Under the pieces are notes generated by a model that was not told the DNA's origin, did not search any database, and saw nothing but the letters and a program-made list of their open reading frames with translations. The position numbers were made by a program, and so were the translations under genes. A stretch of 64,000 nucleotides of DNA from Chryseobacterium cucumeris (GTDB taxonomy: Bacteria; Bacteroidota; Bacteroidia; Flavobacteriales; Weeksellaceae), in assembly GCF_001593385.1 (NCBI RefSeq), contig NZ_LUVZ01000044.1, forward strand, positions 1 to 64,000, written 5' to 3'. Shown here one piece after another: positions 16,232 to 24,915 of the stretch. How positions within the stretch are numbered: the first letter of the stretch is position 1; every line of letters begins with the position of its first letter.

Positions 16232-19120
16232 ATGAATGTATTTAAAATCCCTGTATCCGTAACGTACTTAACGGGAAGGGTATTACTTATTGGTGCAATA
16301 TCAGCTTCACCGATGTTCCTCGCTCAGAAAAAAGACAGCTTAAAAGAAAAATCCATCGACGAGATTGTTGTGGTTGGATACGGAACACAGAAAAAAAGTA
16401 AAGTTTCCGGAGCTGTTTCGGAGGCTTCGCTGGATAAGCTTACTTCCAGATCTTTGTCCGGAGTAGGAGAAGTACTTCAGGGTAAAGCGCCCGGAGTTAC
16501 TGTAGTGAACGAAGGCGGTGATCCTAACGGAGCACCGAAGGTCAATATTCGTGGTCTGGGAGGAATCAATGGTGAAACTCCCCTTTATGTTGTGGATGGA
16601 GTGGTTTTCAACGGAACACCGTCTATCAATCCCAACGATATTCAGGATATTTCTGTACTTAAAGATGCTTCTGCAGCTATTTATGGAGCAAGATCTTCAG
16701 GAGGGGTTATTCTTATTACCACTAAAAAGGGGAAAAAAGGAAATCTTACTGTTGATTTTGATGTTAAGTACGGAGTAAACCAGGCGTGGAGACTGAAAGA
16801 ATCTCTGAATGCAGCAGAATTTCAGGACGTGATGTACAAAGCCTATGAAAATGCCGGGAAACTGGGAAGTTTACCGATGGCTTTTAATCCTAATCAATAT
16901 CCGGACGGAAGAATTACCAGAACAGACTGGATGAAAGAAATTTTCAGAACAGGAACGATTCAGGAATACAACGTAAATCTGAGCGGTGGAAGTGATAAAT
17001 CAAGATATTTTGTGGGCATGAATCACAGAAGTCTTGAGGGGATTTTACTGAATACTCAGGCAAAACGATACAATTTCAGAGTTAATTCTGAACATAAAGT
17101 AAAAGACTGGCTGACGATCGGAGAAAATATGTACTATAATTACTCTGACGGCAATACAGCCGATACCAAAAGTGGATATACGGGAGCTTTGGTAGCGGCT
17201 ATGTACTATCCGCCCAATGTTCCGGTATATACGCCAAGTGGTGCGTTTTCCGGACTGCCGATTGATGTGGCAGGTGGTTACGGAGATATGATCAACCCTG
17301 TTGCGTATCTTAAAAGAATCAGTATCAGAAATCCTACCCACGAAATTTTAATCAACCCTTATGCTGAAATTACACTGGCGAAAGATTTAAAATTCCGTTC
17401 CAATTTCTCACAGACTTTTAAACTGGGAGATGTAAAGAACTTTACATACAGAGTCCTTGAAATTGGGAAAATTTTTGATACCAATAATCTGGAATACCAA
17501 TCCAATAATTCTTCAACAGCGCTTGCAGAACAATTGTTAACGTATAAAATCTCAGCAGGACAGCATAATTTCGATTTCCTTGGAGGTTTTACTTTCCAGA
17601 AAACAATTGATGAGGGTTTTGTGGCAAAATCATATGATTTCAGAAGTGAAGCTGAGGTTTTCCAGCACCTTCAGAACGCTGCGGATACCAATAAAGATGT
17701 TTCCAGTTACAGATTCAAACAGTCTTTGGTTTCTTATCTGGCGAGAGTAAATTACGACTATGCCGGAAAGTATATTGTAAGTTTATTGGGAAGACGTGAT
17801 GGCTCTTCTCTGGTAGCGAAACAAAACAGATTTGCTAACTACTATGCCGTTTCCGGTGCCTGGGTGGTTTCGAAAGAAAACTTTATGAAAGATATCTCAT
17901 GGCTTTCAAGTCTGAAATTAAGAGGAAGCTACGGTATTTTGGGTAATCTTGGAGGAATTTCACCTCAGGCTGTAAATCCTTTGATGACGAGAGATAATAA
18001 TGTGATTTTCGGTCAGGATCCTTCTCAAAATATTGCTTATTATGCCACCACACGTCCGAATCCAGATCTGAAATGGGGGAAGTCTGAGCAGGCCAACTTT
18101 GGGGTAGATGCTTCATTCCTTCACAACAGCCTTTCTTTACAGTTCGATTACTTTGTGAAAAATTCCAAAGATCAAATTTTCAATGTAAGCTTACCAAGTA
18201 CGGCAACATATAATAATCAGTATGTGAATGCGGGATTATTCCAGGATAAAGGATACGAATTGGGAATCAATTATAACAAAGTAGTTTCCGGCGATTTCAC
18301 GTTCTCAATAGGAGCTACGATGAGTCAACTAAAAAATACGGTGAAGCAGCTTGCCAATGTGGATGAGATCTTCATCAATGATAACGGAGTAAGAGGTGTA
18401 TTAAAGCCAACCCGTGTGAAAGTGGGTGATCCTTTGTATTCTTTCTATGGTTATAAGACAGGAGGAATTTTCCAGAGTCAGGAAGAAATCAACAATTATA
18501 AAGATGCCAACGGAAATCTTATCCAGCCTAATGCCAAGCCGGGAGATATCAAATTCCTGAAAAAGGAAGGAAATACGGGAGTACTCAATAATAATGACTT
18601 CGTCAATCTTGGAAGTCCATATCCTAAGTTCTCCTATGGCTTTTCATACAATATGACCTGGAAAAACTTTGATCTGAATTTATTCTTCCAGGGCGTTTAC
18701 GGAAATAAAATATTCAACGGAATGAAGTTTATTTCTTTGAATCCGGGCGGAACGGGGCAGAATTATAATATGGACAGAGATATCCTGAATGCATGGACAC
18801 CTCAGAATACCAATACTGATATCCCAAGACTGGTACACGGTGACCCAAGCGGTAATTATTCCAAAGTATCAGATTTTTATGTGGAGGATGGATCTTATTT
18901 AAGACTGAAGAACCTTACCATCGGGTATTCATTACCAAAAGAATTGTACAGAAAACTGGATGTAAACAAAGTCAGAATTTATATGACCTCCAACAACCTG
19001 TTTACCATAACGAAATATACAGGATTCGATCCTGAAGTAGGGATGAATTCTTACGGAGTTGATACCGGAAGATATCCTCAGGCACGCTCATTCATCTTTG
19101 GAATAGAGGTCGGATTATAA
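16232..19120 (+). CDS. SusC/RagA-family TonB-linked outer-membrane transporter (short N-terminus)
   Basis: A 962-aa TonB-dependent transporter. After a signal peptide (to about residue 33, PMFLAQ) the mature protein goes almost directly to the TonB-box-like IDEIVVVGYGTQKK. The carboxypeptidase-regulatory extension usual in SusC proteins is therefore absent. The plug follows (about 45-170, with VNIRGLGGINGETPLYVVDG and ASAAIYGARSSGGVILI), then the barrel, ending FGIEVGL. The ATG at 16232 was chosen because it follows a strong Shine-Dalgarno site; a TTG at 16208 is open but lies in the promoter. A SusD partner begins 26 bases after its stop. The cargo is unknown; a phosphodiesterase-phosphatase gene downstream suggests an organophosphate-linked substrate. 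Confidence 0.95.
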   Translation: MNVFKIPVSVTYLTGRVLLIGAISASPMFLAQKKDSLKEKSIDEIVVVGYGTQKKSKVSGAVSEASLDKLTSRSLSGVGEVLQGKAPGVTVVNEGGDPNGAPKVNIRGLGGINGETPLYVVDGVVFNGTPSINPNDIQDISVLKDASAAIYGARSSGGVILITTKKGKKGNLTVDFDVKYGVNQAWRLKESLNAAEFQDVMYKAYENAGKLGSLPMAFNPNQYPDGRITRTDWMKEIFRTGTIQEYNVNLSGGSDKSRYFVGMNHRSLEGILLNTQAKRYNFRVNSEHKVKDWLTIGENMYYNYSDGNTADTKSGYTGALVAAMYYPPNVPVYTPSGAFSGLPIDVAGGYGDMINPVAYLKRISIRNPTHEILINPYAEITLAKDLKFRSNFSQTFKLGDVKNFTYRVLEIGKIFDTNNLEYQSNNSSTALAEQLLTYKISAGQHNFDFLGGFTFQKTIDEGFVAKSYDFRSEAEVFQHLQNAADTNKDVSSYRFKQSLVSYLARVNYDYAGKYIVSLLGRRDGSSLVAKQNRFANYYAVSGAWVVSKENFMKDISWLSSLKLRGSYGILGNLGGISPQAVNPLMTRDNNVIFGQDPSQNIAYYATTRPNPDLKWGKSEQANFGVDASFLHNSLSLQFDYFVKNSKDQIFNVSLPSTATYNNQYVNAGLFQDKGYELGINYNKVVSGDFTFSIGATMSQLKNTVKQLANVDEIFINDNGVRGVLKPTRVKVGDPLYSFYGYKTGGIFQSQEEINNYKDANGNLIQPNAKPGDIKFLKKEGNTGVLNNNDFVNLGSPYPKFSYGFSYNMTWKNFDLNLFFQGVYGNKIFNGMKFISLNPGGTGQNYNMDRDILNAWTPQNTNTDIPRLVHGDPSGNYSKVSDFYVEDGSYLRLKNLTIGYSLPKELYRKLDVNKVRIYMTSNNLFTITKYTGFDPEVGMNSYGVDTGRYPQARSFIFGIEVGL

Positions 19121-19145
19121 TTTTTAACCAGCAAAAAGTAAAAAA

Positions 19146-20654
19146 ATGAAATTTTTCAATAAAATATTGTTAGTATCAGGAATATCAGTGATGCTTCTGT
19201 CATGCACTGGAGAACTGGATATTCAACCTGAAGGAACACCTACTGAAGCAAGCTTCTGGAAGACAGAAAACGATCTTATTACCGGGGCAAACGCTATGTA
19301 CAAGCCTTTATTCGATGGTGAATTTTACGGAAGAGGTTTGTTCTGGTTTATCAATGCCAGTGATGATATGGTAACCGGAAGAGCAAAAAGTGAGGCAGAT
19401 AATGCTAAAAACTTCAGCAGCAATTATATCGCAGCAGGTGATCTTGAAACCCAATGGAACAAAAGATATAACGTAATTGGAGTGGCCAACCGTGTGATCC
19501 GTAATGTTGATAATATTCAGACTTCGCAGGCCACCAAGAATAAATATCTTGGAGAAGCACTCTTCATGAGCAGCAGAATGTATTTTGAGCTTGCCTATTC
19601 TTATGGAAATGAAAAAGCAGGTGTTCCTATCATCGACCGTTCGAAAGATCCGGATCCCAACCCGATTCCAAGAGCAGCCAACGTAATGGAAAATTACACG
19701 TACATTGTCAACGACCTGAAAAGAGCTGCTGAATTATTACCTACACAGGCAGAACTTCCAGCAAAGGATTACGGAAGACCTCATAAAGCCGCAGCTTGGG
19801 CATTGTTAGCAAAAGTATATCTGTTTATGAAAGACTGGAAGAATGCAGAATTCTGGGCTAATGAAGTAATGACCAAAGGAAACAGAGCCTTATTAGGTAA
19901 TTTTGCTGATGTTTTCAAAGCTGAAAATAACTACAGTTCAGAATACATCTGGTCGGTTCCGGGAACTACAAAGTTTACTGCCTGGGGAAGTATTCTTCCG
20001 GGAGTAATGCTTGAAAACAAAGGATGGGGAGAATATAACGGATGGGGATATTTTCAGCCAACAAAAGAGTTGTTTGATGAATACGAAACGGGAGACCTTA
20101 GAAGAAGTGCGACCATTCTGAAAATTGGAGATAAATTTACCTTCAACGGAAAAGAAAGAATATACGCTTCTACGAATTCCCTTACCGGATACCAGTTTAA
20201 TAAATATATGGATGCCTTCAAGTATGAGCTGAAAAATGGTCACGTGAGTGCCAACGGAGATTATCCGTGTACAGACCTTGCCGTTCCGATCATGCGTTAC
20301 GCTGAGGTGATCCTGATCAAAGCAGAAGCTTTACTGATGCAGGGAAAATCTGCAGATCAGGAGATCAATATGATCCGAGTACGTGCAGGATTACCTGTGA
20401 AAAACGGATGTACATTGGCTGATCTTAAACATGAAAGACGTTGCGAACTGGCGGGTGAATGGGCAGACAGACACAGAGATCTTGTACGTTGGGGAGATGC
20501 GCAGGCAGCGTATGCGAAGCCTCTGCACGGTATCAATGGACAGGTAGTGTGGGCCGCAAGAAACTTTAATCCGGCTGTACATAATGTTTGGGCAGTTCCA
20601 CAGGCTGAAATCGTAAACAGTCACGGGATCATTAAACAAAATGAGGGCTGGTAA
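19146..20654 (+). CDS. SusD/RagB-family outer-membrane lipoprotein
   Basis: A 502-aa surface lipoprotein with lipobox VMLLSC (Cys20). The mature part starts GELDIQPEGTPTEASFW, a classic RagB/SusD opening, and contains the TPR-like region (AAAWALLAKVYLFMKDWKNA) and the C-terminal signature ADLKHERRCELAGEWADR, followed by HRDLVRWGDA. It would form the substrate-binding lid on the SusC encoded 26 bases upstream. It is followed by a terminator, so the phosphatase gene after it is probably a separate unit. Confidence 0.95.
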   Translation: MKFFNKILLVSGISVMLLSCTGELDIQPEGTPTEASFWKTENDLITGANAMYKPLFDGEFYGRGLFWFINASDDMVTGRAKSEADNAKNFSSNYIAAGDLETQWNKRYNVIGVANRVIRNVDNIQTSQATKNKYLGEALFMSSRMYFELAYSYGNEKAGVPIIDRSKDPDPNPIPRAANVMENYTYIVNDLKRAAELLPTQAELPAKDYGRPHKAAAWALLAKVYLFMKDWKNAEFWANEVMTKGNRALLGNFADVFKAENNYSSEYIWSVPGTTKFTAWGSILPGVMLENKGWGEYNGWGYFQPTKELFDEYETGDLRRSATILKIGDKFTFNGKERIYASTNSLTGYQFNKYMDAFKYELKNGHVSANGDYPCTDLAVPIMRYAEVILIKAEALLMQGKSADQEINMIRVRAGLPVKNGCTLADLKHERRCELAGEWADRHRDLVRWGDAQAAYAKPLHGINGQVVWAARNFNPAVHNVWAVPQAEIVNSHGIIKQNEGW

Positions 20655-20680
20655 AATTTTAATCTTTTTATATATAAGTC

Positions 20681-20721
20681 ACTATATCATTACAGAACCT
20701 TCTGTGGTGATATAGTTTTTT
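20681..20721 (+). terminator. Terminator after the second susC/susD pair
   Basis: ACTATATCA and TGATATAGT pair with an inner ACAGAA/TTCTGT stem, followed by a run of T. Closely spaced after the SusD stop. Confidence 0.85.
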
Positions 20722-20777
20722 CAAAGGTATGGAGATAGGTTGTTTCATTTGACCTATAAAATAATAACGATATACGA

Positions 20778-22604
20778 ATGAAATTATCAAAAATATGGGC
20801 TGTATTAGCCCTTGCTGTTTTTTCTGAAAATCAGGCACAAAATTATTTGAATTATAATGTAGGGAATGCACATTCACATAATGATTACATGCAGGAGATC
20901 CCATTCTGGCAGGCTTATTATGCCAATTTCGGTTCTATAGAAGCAGATGTTTTTCCGGTAAAAGGCCAGCTTTGGGTTGCTCATACTGAAAAAGAACTTT
21001 CTCCGGACAGAACATTGGAAAGTCTTTATCTCGATAATATTTCAAAACAGATTAAGCTGAACAAAGGAAATGTCTATCCTGATGCAGGTAAGAAACTTCA
21101 ATTGCTGATTGATATAAAACAGGATTATAAAACTTCACTGGCAGCTTTGGTGAGTATGCTGGAAAAATATCCGGAGATTACCGGAAATTCCGGAATTAAA
21201 ATTGTCATTACCGGAGGAAGACCTCAGCCTGCAGATTTTAAGAACTATCCCAACTATCTTTACTTTGACGGAGATCTTGACCAAAATTATTCTGCAGATC
21301 AACTGAAAAGAGTAGGTATGTTCAGTGCAGATCTTCCGGGATTGGTAAAATGGAACGGGAAAGGAATTCCAAGGGATGAAGAAACCACAAAAATTAAAAC
21401 TGCGGTTGACAAAGCTCATGCGAAGCAAAAACCTGTTCGCTTTTACGGAGCTCCGGACTTTCCGAATGCATGGGTAAATCTGATGGATTTGGGAGTAGAT
21501 TATATCAATACCGATCATATTCCGGATCTTAAAAAATTCATGAACACGATTCCGAAAAACTTTTATAAGAATACAAAGGAATATGCCACTTATACTCCAA
21601 CGTATCAGTCAGATGGTGTAGAGAAAAAAGTAAAGAATGTCATCCTTCTTATTCCGGACGGAACTTCTTTACCACAATATTATGCTGCCTTTACAGCTAA
21701 TAAAGGGAAACTGAATGTTTTCAATATGAAATCCACAGGGCTTTCAAAGACCAATTCATCCAATGCCTATATTACAGATTCAGCACCGGGTTCTACAGCG
21801 TTCGCAACAGGAGTTAAGACTAAAAATACTTTTGTAGGAGTTGACAATATGGGAAAAGCACTGGCACAGATCCCTGATATAATTGCTGAAAAAGGAATGA
21901 CTTCCGGTTTAATTTCCACAGGAGATATTACAGATGCTACGCCTGCTGATTTTTACGCCCATTCGGATAACAGAAACAGTTCGGAATCTATTTTAAAAGA
22001 TTTTGCGGCTTCAAAAACAAAAATATTAATTGGAGGTCCTACAAGTGGATTGTCTCAGGATAATCTTCAGAAATTTAAGGAAGCAAAAATAGATTTGTAT
22101 CAGGATTTGAAATCAGTAATGAAAATTAATAATCGTACATTGGTTATTGATCCTCGGGCTTCACAAAGAATCACTAATGGAAGAGGAAACTGGCTTGGCG
22201 AAGCTTTTGATCTTACTTTAAATGATTTAAAAAATAATAAACAGGGATTCTTTATGATGATTGAAGCTTCTCAAACGGATGGCGGAGGTCATAGCAATAA
22301 TATAGAACAGCTGGTTACAGAATTACTGGATTTTGATTATGTGGTAGGGAAGGCTATGAAATTTGCTGACGAAAATAAAGAAACCTTAGTGATTGTAGTG
22401 GGGGACCATGAAACCGGAGGTTTAACACTTTTAGATGGCAGTCTGAAAGAGGGTTGGGTATTCGGGAACTTCAGTACGAATGATCATACTTCCATTCCGT
22501 CAAGTGTTTTTGCGTACGGACCGAATTCAAAAGAATTCACAGGATTGTTCGAAAACACTGAGATCTTCAACAAAATACTGGCTGCTTACGGAATTAAGAA
22601 ATAG
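20778..22604 (+). CDS. Fusion of a GDPD/PI-PLC-like phosphodiesterase and an alkaline phosphatase
   Basis: A 608-aa secreted protein with two catalytic units. Residues about 25-265 form a phosphodiesterase-like TIM barrel of the PI-PLC/glycerophosphodiester class: HSHND at 32-36, IEADV with E55 and D57, VAH with H69, and LLIDIK. From about 285 an alkaline phosphatase begins: ILLIPDGT with metal ligand D294, TDSAPGSTA with the nucleophile S335, TDATPADFYAH, EASQTDGGGH and GDHETGG. All expected metal and nucleophile positions appear intact. The two units could cleave a phosphodiester and then free phosphate from the product. A signal peptide (to about residue 20, ENQAQ) puts it in periplasm or outside. 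It follows a SusC/SusD pair by 123 bases with a terminator between. Confidence 0.88.
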   Translation: MKLSKIWAVLALAVFSENQAQNYLNYNVGNAHSHNDYMQEIPFWQAYYANFGSIEADVFPVKGQLWVAHTEKELSPDRTLESLYLDNISKQIKLNKGNVYPDAGKKLQLLIDIKQDYKTSLAALVSMLEKYPEITGNSGIKIVITGGRPQPADFKNYPNYLYFDGDLDQNYSADQLKRVGMFSADLPGLVKWNGKGIPRDEETTKIKTAVDKAHAKQKPVRFYGAPDFPNAWVNLMDLGVDYINTDHIPDLKKFMNTIPKNFYKNTKEYATYTPTYQSDGVEKKVKNVILLIPDGTSLPQYYAAFTANKGKLNVFNMKSTGLSKTNSSNAYITDSAPGSTAFATGVKTKNTFVGVDNMGKALAQIPDIIAEKGMTSGLISTGDITDATPADFYAHSDNRNSSESILKDFAASKTKILIGGPTSGLSQDNLQKFKEAKIDLYQDLKSVMKINNRTLVIDPRASQRITNGRGNWLGEAFDLTLNDLKNNKQGFFMMIEASQTDGGGHSNNIEQLVTELLDFDYVVGKAMKFADENKETLVIVVGDHETGGLTLLDGSLKEGWVFGNFSTNDHTSIPSSVFAYGPNSKEFTGLFENTEIFNKILAAYGIKK

Positions 22605-22633
22605 CTTTTTTACACTTTTACTTTTACAAAGAG

Positions 22634-22665
22634 AGATTGTTTCATTGCTGGAACAGTCTTTTTTT
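22634..22665 (+). terminator. Terminator of the phosphodiesterase-phosphatase gene
   Basis: AGATTGTT and AACAGTCT pair (one G-T pair) and are followed by seven T. It lies 29 bases after the stop. Confidence 0.75.
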
Positions 22666-22681
22666 GTGAATTAATTTAGAA

Positions 22682-22749
22682 TTCCCGCAGATTCTACAGA
22701 TTAAGCAGATGGTTGAGTTAATCTGCGTTATCTGCAAAATCTGCGAGAG
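22682..22749. repeat. Imperfect inverted repeat of the ATCTGCG type (REP-like)
   Basis: The left arm (22682-22710) read backwards is ATCTGCTTAATCTGTAGAAT followed by CTGCGGGAA, closely matching the right arm ATCTGCGTTATCTGCAAAAT followed by CTGCGAGAG. Similar elements are scattered between genes in Chryseobacterium genomes. It lies between two convergent genes. Confidence 0.6.
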
Positions 22750-22770
22750 ATAAAAGCAGAACAAAACGCA

Positions 22771-22802
22771 AAAAGGCTGCCTCAAAAAGAAAGACAGCCT
22801 TT
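22771..22802 (-). terminator. Terminator of the PI-PLC-like gene
   Basis: AAAGGCTG (22772-22779) pairs with CAGCCTTT (22795-22802). On the minus strand the stem is followed by TTTTTGCG. It lies 24 bases after the stop. Confidence 0.8.
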
Positions 22803-22825
22803 GAATAAATCTAACAAATAATAAT

Positions 22826-23824
22826 TTAGAAATTGGTGTTAACGATCAATTGGGAAAGTTCAGCATTCACAAAATCAATCGGCATTATTCCGAAAGATCC
22901 GTGAGTATTGGATTGGAAGAATGTTTTAAGCCTTGGATTGATATTGTTGGATACGGTAGGAATATTTGGGATACCAAAGATTCCTGGTTTATAACCGCTG
23001 GTAAAATTCACGAAAAGTTTACCATTCGTATCATTTTTAGCTTCATTAAGCAGGCTGGAAATTCCATTCCACTTATCGTCGTTATTAGTTACTTTATAAT
23101 AATCCTGCACTTTTAACTGTACCCCGGAATTGTTAATGTCAAAAGTTGTATTATCAGCCCATGGTGAAGCGTTGATTCCCTTAGTTGTTCCTGAAGAGAA
23201 TCTTCTTAGTAATTTGATCTTTCCTCTTACAGCACCGAGCGTAGGAATGTTTGCTCCAAGATCCCATTTCGAAGGATTTTTCTGTACATAAGAATCAAAA
23301 GTCTGTTCAAAACTTCTGGTGGTATTGGAAGCATCATATTCTTCTTTTACAGACATGATGATTGTTTCTGATGGATGGCTGTTAAGGAACGCATAGCACG
23401 CATTAAGCACATCATCAAAATTCAGATTTTGGTAAATCGCTCCGTGATGAATGGTGAAAGCATTGTCAATATGTCTGCAACGTATATCCAGAAAACGGAC
23501 TCCGGCGTTCAGTTGTTCTGCGATGCTGAGGTCCTGAGTTTTAGCCGTACCTGATACAACAGGGGCATCTACACGTGCTCCGGAATCATGGGTTCCGGGA
23601 ATCGAGATTTTTGAAATGGAAATATTATCCTGAAGACCAGACATCCAGCTGTTCATCTCGATAGGTGCTAAAGAAGCTCTACTGCTAACTTTTGCTAAAG
23701 AAGCTAAGCTGTTTTCATTAGAGTCTCTTTCCATAAGGCTGTCATTGGAACAGGAAAAAAAGACAGATGCAGTAACTACTCCAAGAGTGATAGCTGTCAT
23801 ACGTTTCATGCTTTGTTTGAACAT
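22826..23824 (-). CDS. PI-PLC-like lipoprotein (phosphatidylinositol-specific phospholipase C, X domain)
   Basis: A 332-aa lipoprotein with lipobox VFFSC (Cys25). The catalytic X domain holds ISIPGTHDSGA with His79, GVRFLDIRCR, and IHHG with His127, corresponding to the two catalytic histidines of bacterial PI-PLC. Length agrees with that family. It would cleave phosphatidylinositol-type lipids or GPI-like substrates at the cell surface. Using the ATG at 23809 would only shorten the positively charged start of the signal peptide. It is convergent with the phosphatase fusion gene. Together with the phospholipase C at 5903-8248 it fits a lipid-degrading neighbourhood. No -7 box of good quality was seen. 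Confidence 0.9.
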   Translation of the reverse strand: MFKQSMKRMTAITLGVVTASVFFSCSNDSLMERDSNENSLASLAKVSSRASLAPIEMNSWMSGLQDNISISKISIPGTHDSGARVDAPVVSGTAKTQDLSIAEQLNAGVRFLDIRCRHIDNAFTIHHGAIYQNLNFDDVLNACYAFLNSHPSETIIMSVKEEYDASNTTRSFEQTFDSYVQKNPSKWDLGANIPTLGAVRGKIKLLRRFSSGTTKGINASPWADNTTFDINNSGVQLKVQDYYKVTNNDDKWNGISSLLNEAKNDTNGKLFVNFTSGYKPGIFGIPNIPTVSNNINPRLKTFFQSNTHGSFGIMPIDFVNAELSQLIVNTNF

Positions 23825-24155
23825 AGTTTTTTTATTTTTAAAGTAGCTTAAAAATAAGAATATATCAAAGCACTAGGAGTTAATTTAACTTTAAGAGATA
23901 ATTAAGTTGGTATAAAGTAAGGGAGCTGGAAGAAAGAAGAAAAACGACGATTTTTATTAACGCAAAGCTTATTTTGGTTCCGGATATAGAGAGGAAGCAA
24001 AGATGAAATCAATAAATTGACTCTTTCTAAGCGGATGCATAACAATTAAGCTTCATCAGCGACATTGTCGCCTTCTTTGCTTTCTTTAAATAGAACTATA
24101 GAATTGTTTTCTTTGCGTTTTCAAAAGATATAGCTTTTCCAGATAGAAGTCTCTC
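23825..24155. other. Intergenic region without recognisable features
   Basis: About 330 bases of AT-rich sequence. I see no gene, terminator or strong promoter. Confidence 0.4.
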
Positions 24156-24836
24156 TTAAAACGCAAAATCCTCCTTCAACCCGGGAATTTTGAAATTGTG
24201 GTCTCCGATAAAGAAATCATTCATTTTAATAAGAGCCGGGAATTTATGAGTAAATTCTTTATGTAAGTTTTCGGGTAGTTTGGTATGATCATCACAGGAG
24301 GAATATTCTCTGTCAACAATTACTTGGCCTGTAGAAAAATTAATTTCATTGGTGAAACTGAAATCACAGGTATCTTCAAAATGATCGTACAAACCTATCA
24401 GATAAAAATCTCCGTTCTGAAATCTGAAGGTATGTTTATATTGCTGTGTATGCCTTGAATTGGTAAAAAACAGCTGTTCGATAACAAGACAGTTATTTTT
24501 TATATTGATTGTAAGAGTATTATCGGAAGGATAAAATCCGAATCCGCTTGAAAAAATGATGTCAGAATTTTCTTTCCATACTTTCAGACTACTGTTTCCC
24601 TTTTTCAGAATATAGAAAACCCTTTTATAGTCACTTATACCTTCCGGGTTCTGCTTGTATGATGCTTTTATATTCGTATTAAATACCAGGATAGTTTCAT
24701 CTTTTCCATCTTTGTCAAGATCGCCTTTGGCTTCTGCAATCTGAGTATAATCTTTCGGAACCGAAAAATTTTTCAGCTTCTGAGCAGATAAGCTCGTCAC
24801 AGATAAGAATATCAAAAAGTGAATGACAGATTTCAT
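24156..24836 (-). CDS. Secreted protein of unknown function with an acidic calcium-loop-like motif
   Basis: A 226-aa protein with a signal peptide (MKSVIHFLIFLSVTSLSAQ). The mature N-terminus contains GDLDKDGKDETILVF, a DxDxDGxxE loop as found in FG-GAP/VCBS or dockerin-like calcium sites. The rest is beta-rich with two cysteines (CDFSF and SSCDDH) and an aromatic core. I do not recognise the family. It stands alone between the PI-PLC-like gene and aroA, facing the same way. It begins about 79 bases after aroA, beyond a terminator. No operon partner is apparent. Confidence 0.75.
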   Translation of the reverse strand: MKSVIHFLIFLSVTSLSAQKLKNFSVPKDYTQIAEAKGDLDKDGKDETILVFNTNIKASYKQNPEGISDYKRVFYILKKGNSSLKVWKENSDIIFSSGFGFYPSDNTLTINIKNNCLVIEQLFFTNSRHTQQYKHTFRFQNGDFYLIGLYDHFEDTCDFSFTNEINFSTGQVIVDREYSSCDDHTKLPENLHKEFTHKFPALIKMNDFFIGDHNFKIPGLKEDFAF

Positions 24837-24852
24837 GATTATCAGTATTATT

Positions 24853-24904
24853 AAAAATGTGGTAATCCGAAATAAAAATCATTTTTTCAAATTACCACAT
24901 TTTT
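24853..24904 (-). terminator. Terminator of aroA
   Basis: AAAAATGTGGTAAT (24853-24866) pairs with ATTACCACATTTTT (24891-24904). On the minus strand the stem ends in T-rich sequence. It lies 11 bases after the aroA stop. Confidence 0.75.
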
Positions 24905-24915
24905 ATATTGTTAAA

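Noticed and set aside
16048..16233. Minus-strand frame of 61 codons upstream of the second susC
   Set aside because: It runs through the promoter and Shine-Dalgarno site of susC and has no similarity to a known protein.
20668..20904. Minus-strand frame of 78 codons over the second SusC/SusD terminator
   Set aside because: It contains a terminator and the start of the phosphatase gene; a chance frame.
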